Shown here: positions 52,908-62,376 of the stretch, piece by piece
How positions within the stretch are numbered: the stretch's first letter is position 1
Layout: each line of letters begins with the position of its first letter
Source: JAGWRA01 sp963711505
GTDB taxonomy: Bacteria > Acidobacteriota > Vicinamibacteria > Vicinamibacterales > CAVVIG01
Direction: 5' to 3'
NCBI GenBank assembly: GCA_963711505.1
Contig: CAVQEJ010000003.1
Coordinates: 496,001-560,000, forward strand
DNA length: 64,000 nt
Translations under genes and position numbers: made by a program
The notes under the pieces: generated by a model
The model's database searches: none
Told to the model about the DNA's origin: nothing
The model's input: the letters and a program-made list of their open reading frames with translations, nothing else

Positions 52908-55763
52908 ATGAGCATGAGGAAAGTCGTGATTGCGGTGTCGGCTGTGGCGCTGCTGAGCGTCGGTCTGACCGCCGCCAGCATGCAGGCGCAGCGCGCGCAG
53001 GACGCGTCGATCGCCCTGGCGCCGGTCGTGTCGCACGCGCCGGCCGCCCCGGCCGCGCAGCAGACGGCGGCCGCCGCGCCCGCGGCGAAGAACGACGCCG
53101 TCAGCGGCGCGAACCAGCTGGTGCAGGACTTCTGCGTCGGCTGCCACGACGATGCGCAGAAGACGGGTGACGTCACGCTCGAGCACTTCGACGCCAACAC
53201 GGTCGATCCGGTCATTGCCGGCAAGATGCTGCGGAAGCTGCGGGCGGGTCAGATGCCGCCGCCGGGGATGCCGCGTCCCGACGACTCGACGGTGAAGGCC
53301 TTCGAGGACATGCTGCAGTCGCGCGCGACCGGCCTGGCCATGGCGGGCGGCGCGGCCGCGAAGCTGGCGGCGTCGCACGGCCCGATGGTGGCCAAGGTGG
53401 TGGCCTTCGACCACACCGGCGATCAGATGACGACCACCGCGCAGAACGCGATGGTCCACCAGATCTGCACCCACTGCCACAACGACAAGATGAAGACGGG
53501 CGGCCTCACGCTCGACCACTTCGACGCCGCGCAGGCGCCGCACAACGCGGAAGTGGCCGAGATGATGCTCCACAAGCTGCGCGTCGGCATGATGCCGCCG
53601 GCGGCGGCGCCGGAGCGTCCCGATGCCGCCAGCATCCACGCCTTCGTGGTCTCGCTCGAGGGCTCGATCGACCGCGCGGCCTCGGTGAAGACGAATCCCG
53701 GCTGGCGGCCGTTCCAGCGGATGAACCGCGCCGAGTACGCGCAGGCCGTGCACGACCTGCTCGACCTCGACGTGGACGTCGATGTCTACCTGCCGCCCGA
53801 CACGATCAGCGCCAGCTTCGACAACGTCGCCGACGTGCAGGGCTTCTCGGCGACGCTGATGGACGGCTACCTGCGGGCGGCGAGCGACATCAGCCGCCTG
53901 GCCGTGGGCGACCTCCACGCGTCGGCGAGCTCGACGACCTACAAGCTGGGCCGGACGCTCTCGCAGGTGAACCACGTCGACGGCGCCCCGATGGGGACGC
54001 GCGGCGGGCTGTCGGTCGTCCACATCTTCCCGGCCGACGGCGACTACATCTTCAAGGCGAGCATGCACTACGAGCCGCTCGGCCACATCTTCGGCGCCAT
54101 CCCGATGATCACGATGGGGCTGAAGGAGCAGATCGACGTCTCGCTCGACGGCCGCCGCATCGGGCTGCTCGAACTGAACCCGCAGATGAACGAGACGGAC
54201 CTGAAGAACGGTCTGATCGTCTCGACGCCGCCGATCCACGTGAAGGCGGGGCCGCACCGGTTGTCGGCCGCCTTCGTCAGCCAGATGGATGCGCCGGTCG
54301 ACGATCTGCTCGAGCCGCTCGGCAACTCGCTCGCCGACGTCAGCAACACCTTCGGCGTGACGAACCTGCCGCACATGCGCGACTTCACGGTGCTCGGGCC
54401 GACCAGGGTCACCGGCGTGTCGGACACGCCGAGCCGGCGCCGCATCTTCGTCTGCCGGCCGCTCTCGCCCGACGAAGAGCTCCCGTGCGCGACGAAGATC
54501 ATCGACCGGATGGCGATGCAGGCCTACCGCGGTCAGGTCTCCCCCGAGGACATGAAGAGCCTGATGGGCCTCTACGCCGAGGGCAAGAAGTCGGGCGGCT
54601 TCGAGAACGGCATCCGTCTGGCGGTCCAGGGGATCCTCGCGAATCCGAACTTCCTGTTCCGCGTCGAGGATCTCCCGACGACGGTGCGCGCCGGCCAGCC
54701 GTACAAGCTGGACAGCCTGGACCTGGCCTCGCGCCTGTCCTTCTTCCTGTGGGGCTCGGTGCCCGACGCCCAGCTGCTGAAGGTGGCCCGCTCGGGTCAG
54801 CTGACCACGCCGGTCGTGCTCGACCGGGAAGTCCACCGGATGCTGAAGGATCCGAAGTCGGAGACGCTGTCGACCCGTTTCGCGGCGCAGTGGCTGCGGC
54901 TGCAGGACCTCGACAAGATCCACCCGGACTACCTGCTCTACCCGATGTACGACGACTCACTCGCCCACGCGATGAAGCGCGAGACGGAGCTGTTCTTCGA
55001 CAGCATCGTGAAGGGCGACCGCAGCGTGCTCGACCTGCTGACGGCCGACTACAGCTTCGTCAACGAGCGGCTGGCCAGGCACTACGGCATTCCGAACGTC
55101 GTCGGCGACCAGTTCCGGAAGGTGTCGCTGCCGGCCTACCGGCGCGGGCTGCTCGGCCAGGGGAGCATCCTCACGCTGACGTCGGTGGCCGACCGGACCT
55201 CGCCGGTGCAGCGCGGCAAGTGGGTGATGGAAGTCCTGCTCGGGACGCCGCCCCCGCCGCCGCCGCCGAACGTGCCGCCGCTGGACGACTCGGTGAAGGG
55301 GACCGAGGGCGGCCGCATGCTCTCCACCCGCGAGCGCATGGAGCAGCACCGGGCGAACCCGGCGTGCAACTCCTGCCACCGGGTCATCGACCCGCTCGGG
55401 CTGGCGCTGGACAACTTCGACGTGACGGGTGCGTGGCGGATCAAGGACAACGAGGTGCCGGTGGACACGGCCGGCGAGCTGTACGACGGGACGAAGATCA
55501 GCGGCCCGGCGGATCTGCGCGCGGCGCTGCTGAAGCACCAGGACATCGTCCTGCGGACGTTCACGAAGAACCTGATGACCTACGCCCTCGGGCGCCGCGT
55601 CGAGTACCACGACATGCCGACGATCCGGTCGATCGTGCAGCAGGCCGCCAAGAACGACAACCGCTTCTCCTCGTACGTGCTGGGCATCGTCAACAGCCCG
55701 GCGTTCCGCGAAGGGGAGCTTTCGACCAGTCAGCTGAGCACCGCCGCCGAGCGGCAGCGGTAG
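52908..55763 (+). CDS. DUF1592-family secreted cytochrome-like protein
   Basis: 951 aa (starts at 52905, 52908 or 52914 are all in frame; GGAG at 52902 favours the latter two). Signal peptide 1-28. Two N-terminal cytochrome-c-like units, each with CxxCH (CVGCHDD at ~76-80 and CTHCHND at ~187-191) and the following KTGxxTLxHFD and MPP motifs. Then DUF1587 (PFQRMNRAEYAQAVHDLLDL), DUF1592/1588/1585 modules (DLASRLSFFLWGSVPDAQLL, RGLLGQGSILTLTSVADRTSPVQRG, NPACNSCHRVIDPLGLALDNFD with a third CxxCH). The family is a periplasmic haem protein group common in Planctomycetes and Acidobacteriota, with an unknown electron-transfer or hydrolytic role. First gene of a secreted cassette. Confidence 0.9.
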   Translation: MSMRKVVIAVSAVALLSVGLTAASMQAQRAQDASIALAPVVSHAPAAPAAQQTAAAAPAAKNDAVSGANQLVQDFCVGCHDDAQKTGDVTLEHFDANTVDPVIAGKMLRKLRAGQMPPPGMPRPDDSTVKAFEDMLQSRATGLAMAGGAAAKLAASHGPMVAKVVAFDHTGDQMTTTAQNAMVHQICTHCHNDKMKTGGLTLDHFDAAQAPHNAEVAEMMLHKLRVGMMPPAAAPERPDAASIHAFVVSLEGSIDRAASVKTNPGWRPFQRMNRAEYAQAVHDLLDLDVDVDVYLPPDTISASFDNVADVQGFSATLMDGYLRAASDISRLAVGDLHASASSTTYKLGRTLSQVNHVDGAPMGTRGGLSVVHIFPADGDYIFKASMHYEPLGHIFGAIPMITMGLKEQIDVSLDGRRIGLLELNPQMNETDLKNGLIVSTPPIHVKAGPHRLSAAFVSQMDAPVDDLLEPLGNSLADVSNTFGVTNLPHMRDFTVLGPTRVTGVSDTPSRRRIFVCRPLSPDEELPCATKIIDRMAMQAYRGQVSPEDMKSLMGLYAEGKKSGGFENGIRLAVQGILANPNFLFRVEDLPTTVRAGQPYKLDSLDLASRLSFFLWGSVPDAQLLKVARSGQLTTPVVLDREVHRMLKDPKSETLSTRFAAQWLRLQDLDKIHPDYLLYPMYDDSLAHAMKRETELFFDSIVKGDRSVLDLLTADYSFVNERLARHYGIPNVVGDQFRKVSLPAYRRGLLGQGSILTLTSVADRTSPVQRGKWVMEVLLGTPPPPPPPNVPPLDDSVKGTEGGRMLSTRERMEQHRANPACNSCHRVIDPLGLALDNFDVTGAWRIKDNEVPVDTAGELYDGTKISGPADLRAALLKHQDIVLRTFTKNLMTYALGRRVEYHDMPTIRSIVQQAAKNDNRFSSYVLGIVNSPAFREGELSTSQLSTAAERQR

Positions 55764-55799
55764 TTCTCGTTCACGTTTGGGACTTGGAGGGAAGAGGCG

Positions 55800-57206
55800 A
55801 TGTTCCTCACGCAGAAGCACATTTCGCGCCGCACGGTCCTGAAGGGCATGGGCGTCACGCTGGCACTGCCGTTCCTCGAGGCGATGGTGCCGGCTCGCAC
55901 GGCGCTGGCCAAGACGGCGGCCGCACCGAAGGTCCGCCTGACGTGCATCGAGATGGTGCACGGGTCGGCGGGCTCCACGCCCTACGGCCTGAAGCAGAAC
56001 CTCTGGGCGCCGGCCGGCGTCGGACGCGAGTTCGACCTGGCGAGCGGGGCGCTGAGCTCGCTGACGCCCTACCAGGAGTACCTGACCATCGTCAGCAACA
56101 CCGACAATCACTCGGCCGAGGCCTGGTCGGCACCGGAAATCGGCGGCGACCACTTCCGGTCGAGCGCGACCTACCTCACGCAGTCCCATCCGAAGCAGAC
56201 GCAGGGCTCTGACGTGCACGCCGGGACGTCGCTGGATCAGGTGTACGCCAAGGCGTTCGGGCAGGACACGGCCATCCCGTCGATGCAGCTCTGCATCGAG
56301 AACGTCGACCAGGCGGGCGGCTGCTCCTACGGCTATTCGTGCGTGTATACCGACTCGATCAGCTGGGCGACGCCGGACGATCCGCTGCCGATGATCCGCG
56401 ACCCGCGGACGGTCTTCAACCAGCTGTTCGGCGCGGGCGCCACCCCCGAGGAGCGGGCGCAGCGCCGGCGCGAGAACCAGAGCATCCTCGACACGATCAC
56501 GCAGTCGGTGGCCCGGTTGAAGATGGACCTGGGCGCGTCGGATCGCGCGCGGCTGAGCGACTACCTGGACGACGTCCGGGAGATCGAGCGGCGGCTGCAG
56601 AAGGTCGAGGCGAAGAACGCCAGCGGCGAGCCGCGGGCGCTGCCCGAGGCCCCCATCGGCGTGCCCGACTCGTTCGACGAGCACGTGAAGCTCATGTTCG
56701 ACCTGCAGGCCGTGGCGTTCGCGTCCGACCTCACCCGCGTCTTCGCCTTCAAGATGGGCCGCGACGCGTCGAACCGCGTCTACCCGCTGAGCGGCGTCAT
56801 GGCGGCGTTCCACTCCGCCTCACACCACGGCGAGAAGGACGACCGGGTCGAGGACTTCAACCGGATCAACCACTACCACGTCAGCACGGTCACCTACTTC
56901 CTCGAGAAGCTGAAGAACACGCCCGACGGGGAGCGGAGCCTGCTGGACAACTCGCTCATCATCTACGGGTCGCCGATGGGCGATTCCAACGTGCACAACC
57001 ACAAGCGGCTGCCGCTGTTCATGATGGGCCACGCCGGCGGGAAGATTCCCGGCGGCCTGCACATCAAGACGCCGGATGGCACGCCGATGGCCAACACCTG
57101 GCTGGCGGTCCTCCAGAACCTCGGGGTCGAGAAGGACAAGTTCGGCGACAGCACGGCGCCGCTCGATCTGCGGGGGCCGGTGGAAACCACGACGGCGCGG
57201 GCGTAG
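55800..57206 (+). CDS. DUF1552 secreted protein with Tat signal
   Basis: 468 aa; GGAGGG upstream of the ATG. N-terminus SRRTVLKGMGVTLALPFLEAM has the Tat twin-arginine motif, so the protein is exported folded, probably with a cofactor. DUF1552 covers the rest, with conserved WSAPEIGGDHFRSSATYLTQ, HAGTSLDQVYA and, near the end, DNSLIIYGSPMGDSNVHNHKRLPLFMMG, resembling sulfatase/alkaline phosphatase-fold metal sites. It nearly always follows a DUF1592 gene (37 bases here); the pair presumably acts on one periplasmic substrate. Confidence 0.92.
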   Translation: MFLTQKHISRRTVLKGMGVTLALPFLEAMVPARTALAKTAAAPKVRLTCIEMVHGSAGSTPYGLKQNLWAPAGVGREFDLASGALSSLTPYQEYLTIVSNTDNHSAEAWSAPEIGGDHFRSSATYLTQSHPKQTQGSDVHAGTSLDQVYAKAFGQDTAIPSMQLCIENVDQAGGCSYGYSCVYTDSISWATPDDPLPMIRDPRTVFNQLFGAGATPEERAQRRRENQSILDTITQSVARLKMDLGASDRARLSDYLDDVREIERRLQKVEAKNASGEPRALPEAPIGVPDSFDEHVKLMFDLQAVAFASDLTRVFAFKMGRDASNRVYPLSGVMAAFHSASHHGEKDDRVEDFNRINHYHVSTVTYFLEKLKNTPDGERSLLDNSLIIYGSPMGDSNVHNHKRLPLFMMGHAGGKIPGGLHIKTPDGTPMANTWLAVLQNLGVEKDKFGDSTAPLDLRGPVETTTARA

Positions 57207-57227
57207 CGCGACGAGGAGTCATTGATC

Positions 57228-59152
57228 ATGCGCAGAAAATGGATCACGGCTCTGGGCACCAGCGTCATCGGGGCGCTGTTCCTCTCGGCCCTGCTGGTGG
57301 CGGCCCCGAGCGATGCGCCGGTGGCCGACGCCGCGCAGCAGGGCGACCGGGCGACGGTGCAGTCGCTGCTCAAGCAGGCCGCCGACGTCAACGCCGCGCA
57401 GGGTGACGGCATGACGGCGCTGCACTGGGCGGCAATGCGTGGCGACGATCAGATGGCGCAGATGCTGCTCTATGCGGGCGCCAACGTGAACGCCGCCACC
57501 CGTCTGGGCCCCTACACGCCGCTGTTCCTGGCGGCGCAGCACGGGCACGCGGCCGTCCTGCAGCTGCTGCTGAAGGCCGGCGCCGATCCCAAGGCCGACA
57601 CCCACACCGGCGCGACGCCGCTGATGGTGGCGGCCGCCTCGGGCGACGTCGACACGGTGCGCGTGCTGCTCGACCACGGGGCCGACGTGAACGCCACCGA
57701 GTCGGTGCGCGGCGAGACGGCGCTGATGTACGCCGCCGCCTACAACCGGCCGGCCGTCATCGCGATGCTCGCGCAGCACGGCGGCAAGGTCGGCGCGACC
57801 ACGAAGGTGATCGACCTCGACGAGCTCAGCCGGAAGGACCCGGCGCGGCTGCGTGCGCTCATCTTCGGCAACCCGCCGCCGCCCAAGAAGAAGGCGCCGG
57901 AAGCGGCCAAGGCCGAAGGCCAGGCCAAGCCGGGTGCGGGCGCGCCGGCCGAGGAAGCCAATGCCAAGGAGGCGCCGGCGAAGGCCGCGCCCCGGCGAAG
58001 ATGAAGAAGGGCGAGGCGCCCAAGGTCGCCACGGCCGAGAACGAGCCGGCTGAGGGTAAGGACGCCAAGAAGAAGGCCGAGGGCGAAGACGAGTTCGACG
58101 AGGAAGCCCAGCTCACCAAGAAGACGAAGACGCCGCAGGTGCCGGGCATCGACCGGCAGTACCTGCAGAACGAGCTGGTCGGGCAGATGGGCGGCATGAC
58201 GCCGCTGCTGTTCGCCGCACGCCAGGGCTACGAGGACACGGCGAAGGCGCTGCTCGAGGCCGGGGCCGACGTCAATCAGGTGAGCGCCGGCGACCACAGC
58301 AGCCCGCTGCTCGTCGCCACGATCAACGGCCACTTCGATCTGGCGGAGTACTTCCTGAGCAAGGGCGCCGACCCGAACCTCGCCGAGAGCAACGGCGTCA
58401 CGCCCCTCTACGGCGCGCTGAACTGCGAATGGTCGCAGAAGTCGCTCTATCCGCAGCCCCAGTCCTACAAGCAGCAGAAGACCGATTACCTGCAGCTGAT
58501 GACCGACCTGCTGGACAAGGGTGCGAAGCCGAACGTGCGGCTGAAGCGCAAGGTGTGGTACTCGGGCTACAGCTTCGATCTCTCCGGCGTGGACGAGATT
58601 GGCGCGACGCCGTTCTGGCGCGCCGCCTACGCGTCGGACATCAAGGCCATGAAGATCCTCGTCGCGCACGGGGCCGACCCGAACATTCCGACGCTCAAGC
58701 CGGCCGGTCGGCTGTTCACGGGCGGCGGATTCCGCAATGCGAAGGACGTCTCCGGGCTGCCGCCGGTTCCGGTGGGCGGCCCGGCCGTGCCGCCGCTGCT
58801 GGCGGCCTCGGGCGAGGGCTACGGCGAAGGGTTCGCGGCCAACTCGCACCGCTTCGCGCCGACCGGCATGCTGGCGGCGGTGAAGTATCTCGTCGAGGAC
58901 CTGCACGCCGACGTGAACGCGGTGGACCACCAGGGGAACACCGCGCTCCATAACGCGGCCGCCCGCGGCGACAACGAGATGATTCTGTATCTCGTGTCGA
59001 AGGGCGCCAACGTGAAGGCCGTCGACCGCGAGGGAAAGACCACCGTCGACATGGCGAACGGTCCGGTGCAGCGCATCCAGCCGTTCCCCGAGACGATCAA
59101 GCTGCTCGAGAAGCTCGGCGCCAAGAACAACCACAAGTGCGTCTCCTGCTGA
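57228..59152 (+). CDS. secreted ankyrin-repeat protein, one frameshift
   Basis: ~640 aa after joining two frames at ~57997 (GCCCCGGCGAAG, one extra base). Signal peptide 1-26. Ankyrin repeats 1-5 at residues ~28-190 (DGMTALHWAAMRGDDQMAQML, GATPLMVAAASGDVDTVRVLL, GETALMYAAAYNRPAV). A Lys/Ala/Glu/Pro-rich linker of ~110 aa spans the break, then repeats resume (GMTPLLFAARQGYEDTAKALL ... GNTALHNAAARGDNEMILYLV) and the end NNHKCVSC. The ATGA overlap at 58001 could allow two polypeptides, but the second half lacks a signal peptide. Third gene of the cassette; a scaffold for its partners (inference). Confidence 0.8.
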
Positions 59153-59171
59153 TCGCGCGCTGAAGACCAGA

Positions 59172-59204
59172 CCCGCGGAGCCCGACACCGGGTTCCGCGG
59201 GTTT
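59172..59204 (+). terminator. terminator after the ankyrin gene
   Basis: CCCGCGGAGCCCG pairs with CGGGTTCCGCGGG (one G-U), 4-base loop, followed by TTT, 20 bases past the stop. Confidence 0.65.
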
Positions 59205-59257
59205 CCCGCTCTCCCCGTACCCCGCAGTCGTCCCGCCGGGGTGTTAGACTGGATCCC

Positions 59258-60563
59258 GTGAGACCTGCCACCGCCATCGCACTCGCGTCGGCTGCCTTCG
59301 CCACCGTCACCATGACCTCCGTGCTCGCCCAGCAACAGCAGGGCTTCATGGAGAAGTTCGACGTCATCCGGCCATCGAGTACTTCAAGGGCCCACGGACC
59401 GACGCCATGACCGAGCTCCAGAAGAAGCTGGACGCGGGCACGCTGCAGCTGCAGCTGGAAGCCCGGCAGCGGCTATCTGCTGTCGCTCCTGAAGGAGCTG
59501 AACGTGCCGGTGCAGTCGCAGCTCGCGGTGTTCTCGCAGACGAGCTTCCAGGCCCCCCTCATCGCTCCGACCAATCCCCGGGCGCTCTACTTCAACGACA
59601 GCGTCGCCGTCGGCTGGGTGCGGAGCGGGAACCTGGAACTGGCCGCGGAGGATCCGCGCCAGGGGGTGATGTTCTACGAAATGCTGCAGAAGGCCGGGCA
59701 GCCACCCGTCTTCGAACGGACCCGGAAGTGCCTGCAGTGCCACGTGTCGTGGGACACGTTCGGCGTTCCCGGCTACACCGTGCTGAGTACCGGGCCGAAC
59801 GACTCGGCGGGGTACGCGACCGGCGGCGTCAGCAACGACACGACCCCGTTTCCCATGCGGTGGGGCGGTTGGTACGTGACGGGCAAGACCGGCTCGATGG
59901 ACCACATGGGCAACGTGCCGGTGACCACGCCCCTGTCGGCGCGACCGGCGCATCCGCCGCGAGCTGACGACGCTGAAGGGGCAGTTCAATCTGACGGCGT
60001 ATCCGACGCCGTACAGCGACGTCGTGGCGTTGATGACGCTGGAGCACCAGAGCCGGATGGTGAACTATCTGATCTGCATGGGCTGGGAGGCCCGCGTCGA
60101 CGCGTACAAGGCGCAGGAGCAGCGCGGCCTGCTGGCGCCTCCCGCCGCCGGCGGGGACATGCCGGACGATCTGGGGCGGATCGCAGAGAGGCTCGTCGAT
60201 TACATGCTGTTCGTCGACGAGACGCCGCTGCCGGGCCCGATCCAGGGGACCTCGGGATTCACTCAGTACTTCGAGGCCGAGGGGCCGACCGACGGCCACG
60301 GCCGCTCGCTGCGGCAGTTCGACCTGCAGCACTGGCTGATGAGTTACCCGTGCAGCTACATGATCTACGCGCCGATCTTCGACGCGCTGCCCGCCACCGC
60401 GAAGGCCGCCATCTATCACCGCATGTGGCAGGTGCTGTCGGGCGAGGTCCACGACAAGCGCTACGCCGACCGGCTGACCCTGGCCGATCGCCAGGCGGTC
60501 GTCGAGATCCTTCGCGAGACGAAGAAGGGGTTGCCCTCCTACTTCGGGCCGGTCACGCACTGA
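59258..60563 (+). CDS. secreted mono-haem protein, three frameshifts
   Basis: ~430 aa after repair. GTG start; signal peptide (AIALASAAFATVTMTSVLA). Then IEYFKGPRTDAMTELQKKLDAG (shift near 59373), GYLLSLLKELNVPVQSQLAVFS (shift near 59467), FQAPLIAPTNPRALYFNDSVAVGWV, RTRKCLQCHVSWDTFGVPG with a single CxxCH, and WGGWYVTGKTGSMDHMGN. A shift near 59940 leads to LKGQFNLTAYPTPYSDVVALM ... LVDYMLFVDETPLPGPI. I know this as a recurrent unnamed protein that travels with DUF1592/DUF1552 genes; its function is unknown but a periplasmic redox role is likely. Confidence 0.75.
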
Positions 60564-60593
60564 TCCGCGGCCGGCCCGGAGAGCGCCCGTTCC

Positions 60594-61179
60594 TCACGGG
60601 TGCGAGACGAGGTAGCTCACGACGCCATCCCTGATCACCGGCCGGTAATACACCCCGTCGTACACGTAGTAGAGCACCCCATCGACCTCCGCGATCGTCG
60701 CCCCCTCCGGCACGTACGGCACTTCGGCGCCATCGGGCGGGGCGACGACGACGTATTCACTCGCCTGAGGCGTGTAGAACGCTCCCGCGTAATAGAGGTA
60801 GGCGAATCGGGCCGACGTACACCCGGACGTATCCCGGCGGCAGCACGCCGATCACGGCGCCGACCGGGGCCGAGACGACGACGTAGCCGCCCGGGCCGGT
60901 GCGGTAGAAGATGCCGCCCCAGTAGAAGTAGGTGCCTCCCCGGATCACGATGCGCGAATGCCGGGTCGGCAGCGTCCGGATGATCGTTCCGCGGCGGGGA
61001 ACCTGTGGCCGGGGTCGGGCCTGCGGCCGGGGTCCGGGCTGCGCGCGCGGGCGCTCCTGGGCCGGCGGCCGGCGCTGCTGGGCGAAGGCCGTGCCGCTGG
61101 CGGGCGGCAGGAGGAATGCGGCGAGGGCCACGGCCAGCAGCGGCCAGCGGGCCCTGCGGCGAAGAGATGCACGAAACAT
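60594..61179 (-). CDS. DUF6515-like secreted protein, one frameshift
   Basis: ~194 aa after repair. Signal peptide 1-37 (cut after AFA). A Pro/Arg-rich linker (~40-70). Then two YVVVxAP-type beta units: TYFYWGGIFYRTGPGGYVVVSAPVGAVIGVLPPG and, after a shift near 60813 (extra C), YYAGAFYTPQASEYVVVAPPDGAEV and YVYDGVYYRPVIRDGVVSYLV. The pattern YY-x-G-x-YY-x-P / VVV-x-PP-x-G is that of DUF6515, a small periplasmic beta family. The ATG 61179 puts the signal peptide first. Convergent with the mono-haem gene. Confidence 0.75.
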
Positions 61180-61310
61180 ACGGGTACCTCCCTGGATCTC
61201 CCCCGATACCCTTAGATGCCCGAAGCTCGGCAGAGGTGACACGGAAAGTGGACGGGCGCTGAGGAGCGGCCGGGTTACTATAGAGGTCCTGTACATCTGG
61301 AGGAGGTCGA

Positions 61311-61913
61311 ATGAAACGTCTGGGGCTGGGGATCCTGCTGGCCGCGATAGCGGCCGCACCGTTGTCGGCGGCTCTGAAGACCGGTGAGAAGGCGCCGGAG
61401 TTCTCGGCGAAGGCCTCGCACGCCGGCCACGAGATTCAGTTCTCGCTCGCCGCCGCGCTCAAGAAGGGGCCGGTCGTCGTCTATTTCTATCCGTCGGCGT
61501 TCACCAGGGGGTGCGATCTCGAAGCGCACACCTTCGCGGACAACATCGCGAAGTTCGACGCGGCGGGCGCGACGATCATCGGGGTCTCGCAGGACAACAT
61601 CGAGCGCCTGAACGCCTTTTCCGCCGATCCGAATTACTGCGCCGGCAAGATTTCGGTGGCCTCGGATCCGGACGGCGCCATCGCCAGGTCCTTCGATCTG
61701 AAGGTGACGCAGGGCCGGCCGGGCATGAAGGACGTACGCGGCGTGGCCATCGGCCATTCCTTCACCGAGCGGACGACGTTCGTGGTGACGCCGGACGACA
61801 TGATTGCGGCCACGTTCTCGTCGAGCGCCGACAAGATCAACCCCGCGCAGCACGTCGAAAAGGCGCTGGCGGTCGTACAGCAACTGGCGAGCAAGAAATC
61901 GGCGCGGCACTGA
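61311..61913 (+). CDS. periplasmic peroxiredoxin (Bcp/AhpC-TSA type)
   Basis: 200 aa; GGAGGTCG before the ATG. Signal peptide 1-20 (cut after LSA). Peroxidatic site FYPSAFTRGCDLEAHTF with Cys68 in the P-x3-T-x2-C motif; EAHTFAD and VSQDNIERLNAFSADPNYC follow. The second Cys (~106) could act as resolving Cys. Most Bcp proteins are cytosolic; the signal peptide implies an exported enzyme detoxifying periplasmic peroxide. Monocistronic, with its own intrinsic terminator. Confidence 0.88.
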   Translation: MKRLGLGILLAAIAAAPLSAALKTGEKAPEFSAKASHAGHEIQFSLAAALKKGPVVVYFYPSAFTRGCDLEAHTFADNIAKFDAAGATIIGVSQDNIERLNAFSADPNYCAGKISVASDPDGAIARSFDLKVTQGRPGMKDVRGVAIGHSFTERTTFVVTPDDMIAATFSSSADKINPAQHVEKALAVVQQLASKKSARH

Positions 61914-61943
61914 GCGTCTTCGTGTCACCACGCCAAGACAGCC

Positions 61944-61979
61944 GAGCGGCTTGGGGAGACCCAGGCCGCTCTTTTTTTT
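61944..61979 (+). terminator. intrinsic terminator after the peroxiredoxin gene
   Basis: GAGCGGCTTGGG pairs with CCCAGGCCGCTC (one G-U), loop GAGA, followed by eight T. The clearest Rho-independent terminator in the window. Confidence 0.9.
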
Positions 61980-61994
61980 GAGGCAGAGAATGTC

Positions 61995-62024
61995 TTGACA
62001 GGTATATACTGATATAAGTATATT
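61995..62024 (+). promoter_or_regulatory. promoter of the ArsR operon, probably leaderless
   Basis: TTGACA (61995-62000), 18 bases, TATATT (62019-62024). The expected start falls at about 62031, so the ATG at 62032 is at the very 5' end. No Shine-Dalgarno sequence exists between box and start. Confidence 0.65.
62005..62022 (+). promoter_or_regulatory. palindromic operator candidate
   Basis: TATACTgatataAGTATA: perfect 6-bp arms with 6-base centre, lying between -35 and -10 of the ArsR promoter. Position and symmetry suit autorepression by the ArsR-type protein. Confidence 0.55.
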
Positions 62025-62031
62025 AACGGCA

Positions 62032-62376
62032 ATGGAGTCGGCCTTCAACATCATTGCGGAGCCCAACCGCCGCGCGATTCTGAGCCTGCTGGCGTCCTCG
62101 GAACGATCGGTCGGCGAAATCGAGCGTCAGCTCGGCATGACGCAGCCGACGGTCTCGAAACACCTGCGGGTGCTCCGTGAGGCCGGTCTCGTGGAGTCGC
62201 AGGTCGACGCCCAACGCCGGCTCTACCGCCTCAAGCCGGAGCCGCTGAAAGAGGTGGACGCCTGGCTGGCGCCGTTCCGCGAGTTCTGGTCCGCTCAGGT
62301 GGATGCTCTCGAGCGCCACCTCGACCAGATGGATCAAGCAACTCCGGCGAAAGGGAAGACGAGGAGACGAGGATGA
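62032..62376 (+). CDS. ArsR-family winged-helix repressor
   Basis: 114 aa. IIAEPNRRAILSLLASSERSVGEIERQLGMTQPTVSKHLRVLREAGLVESQVDAQRRLYRLKPEPLKE is the ArsR/SmtB helix-turn-helix without the metal-binding Cys set, the class usually paired with SRPBCC/AHSA1 proteins. It overlaps the SRPBCC gene by 4 bases (ATGA). Likely represses its own operon through the palindrome at 62005. Confidence 0.92.
   Translation: MESAFNIIAEPNRRAILSLLASSERSVGEIERQLGMTQPTVSKHLRVLREAGLVESQVDAQRRLYRLKPEPLKEVDAWLAPFREFWSAQVDALERHLDQMDQATPAKGKTRRRG

Noticed and set aside
58001..59152. Second, separate ankyrin gene starting at the ATGA overlap
   Set aside because: The joined frame gives one signal peptide, a continuous Lys/Ala-rich linker and more ankyrin repeats; one extra base explains the split.
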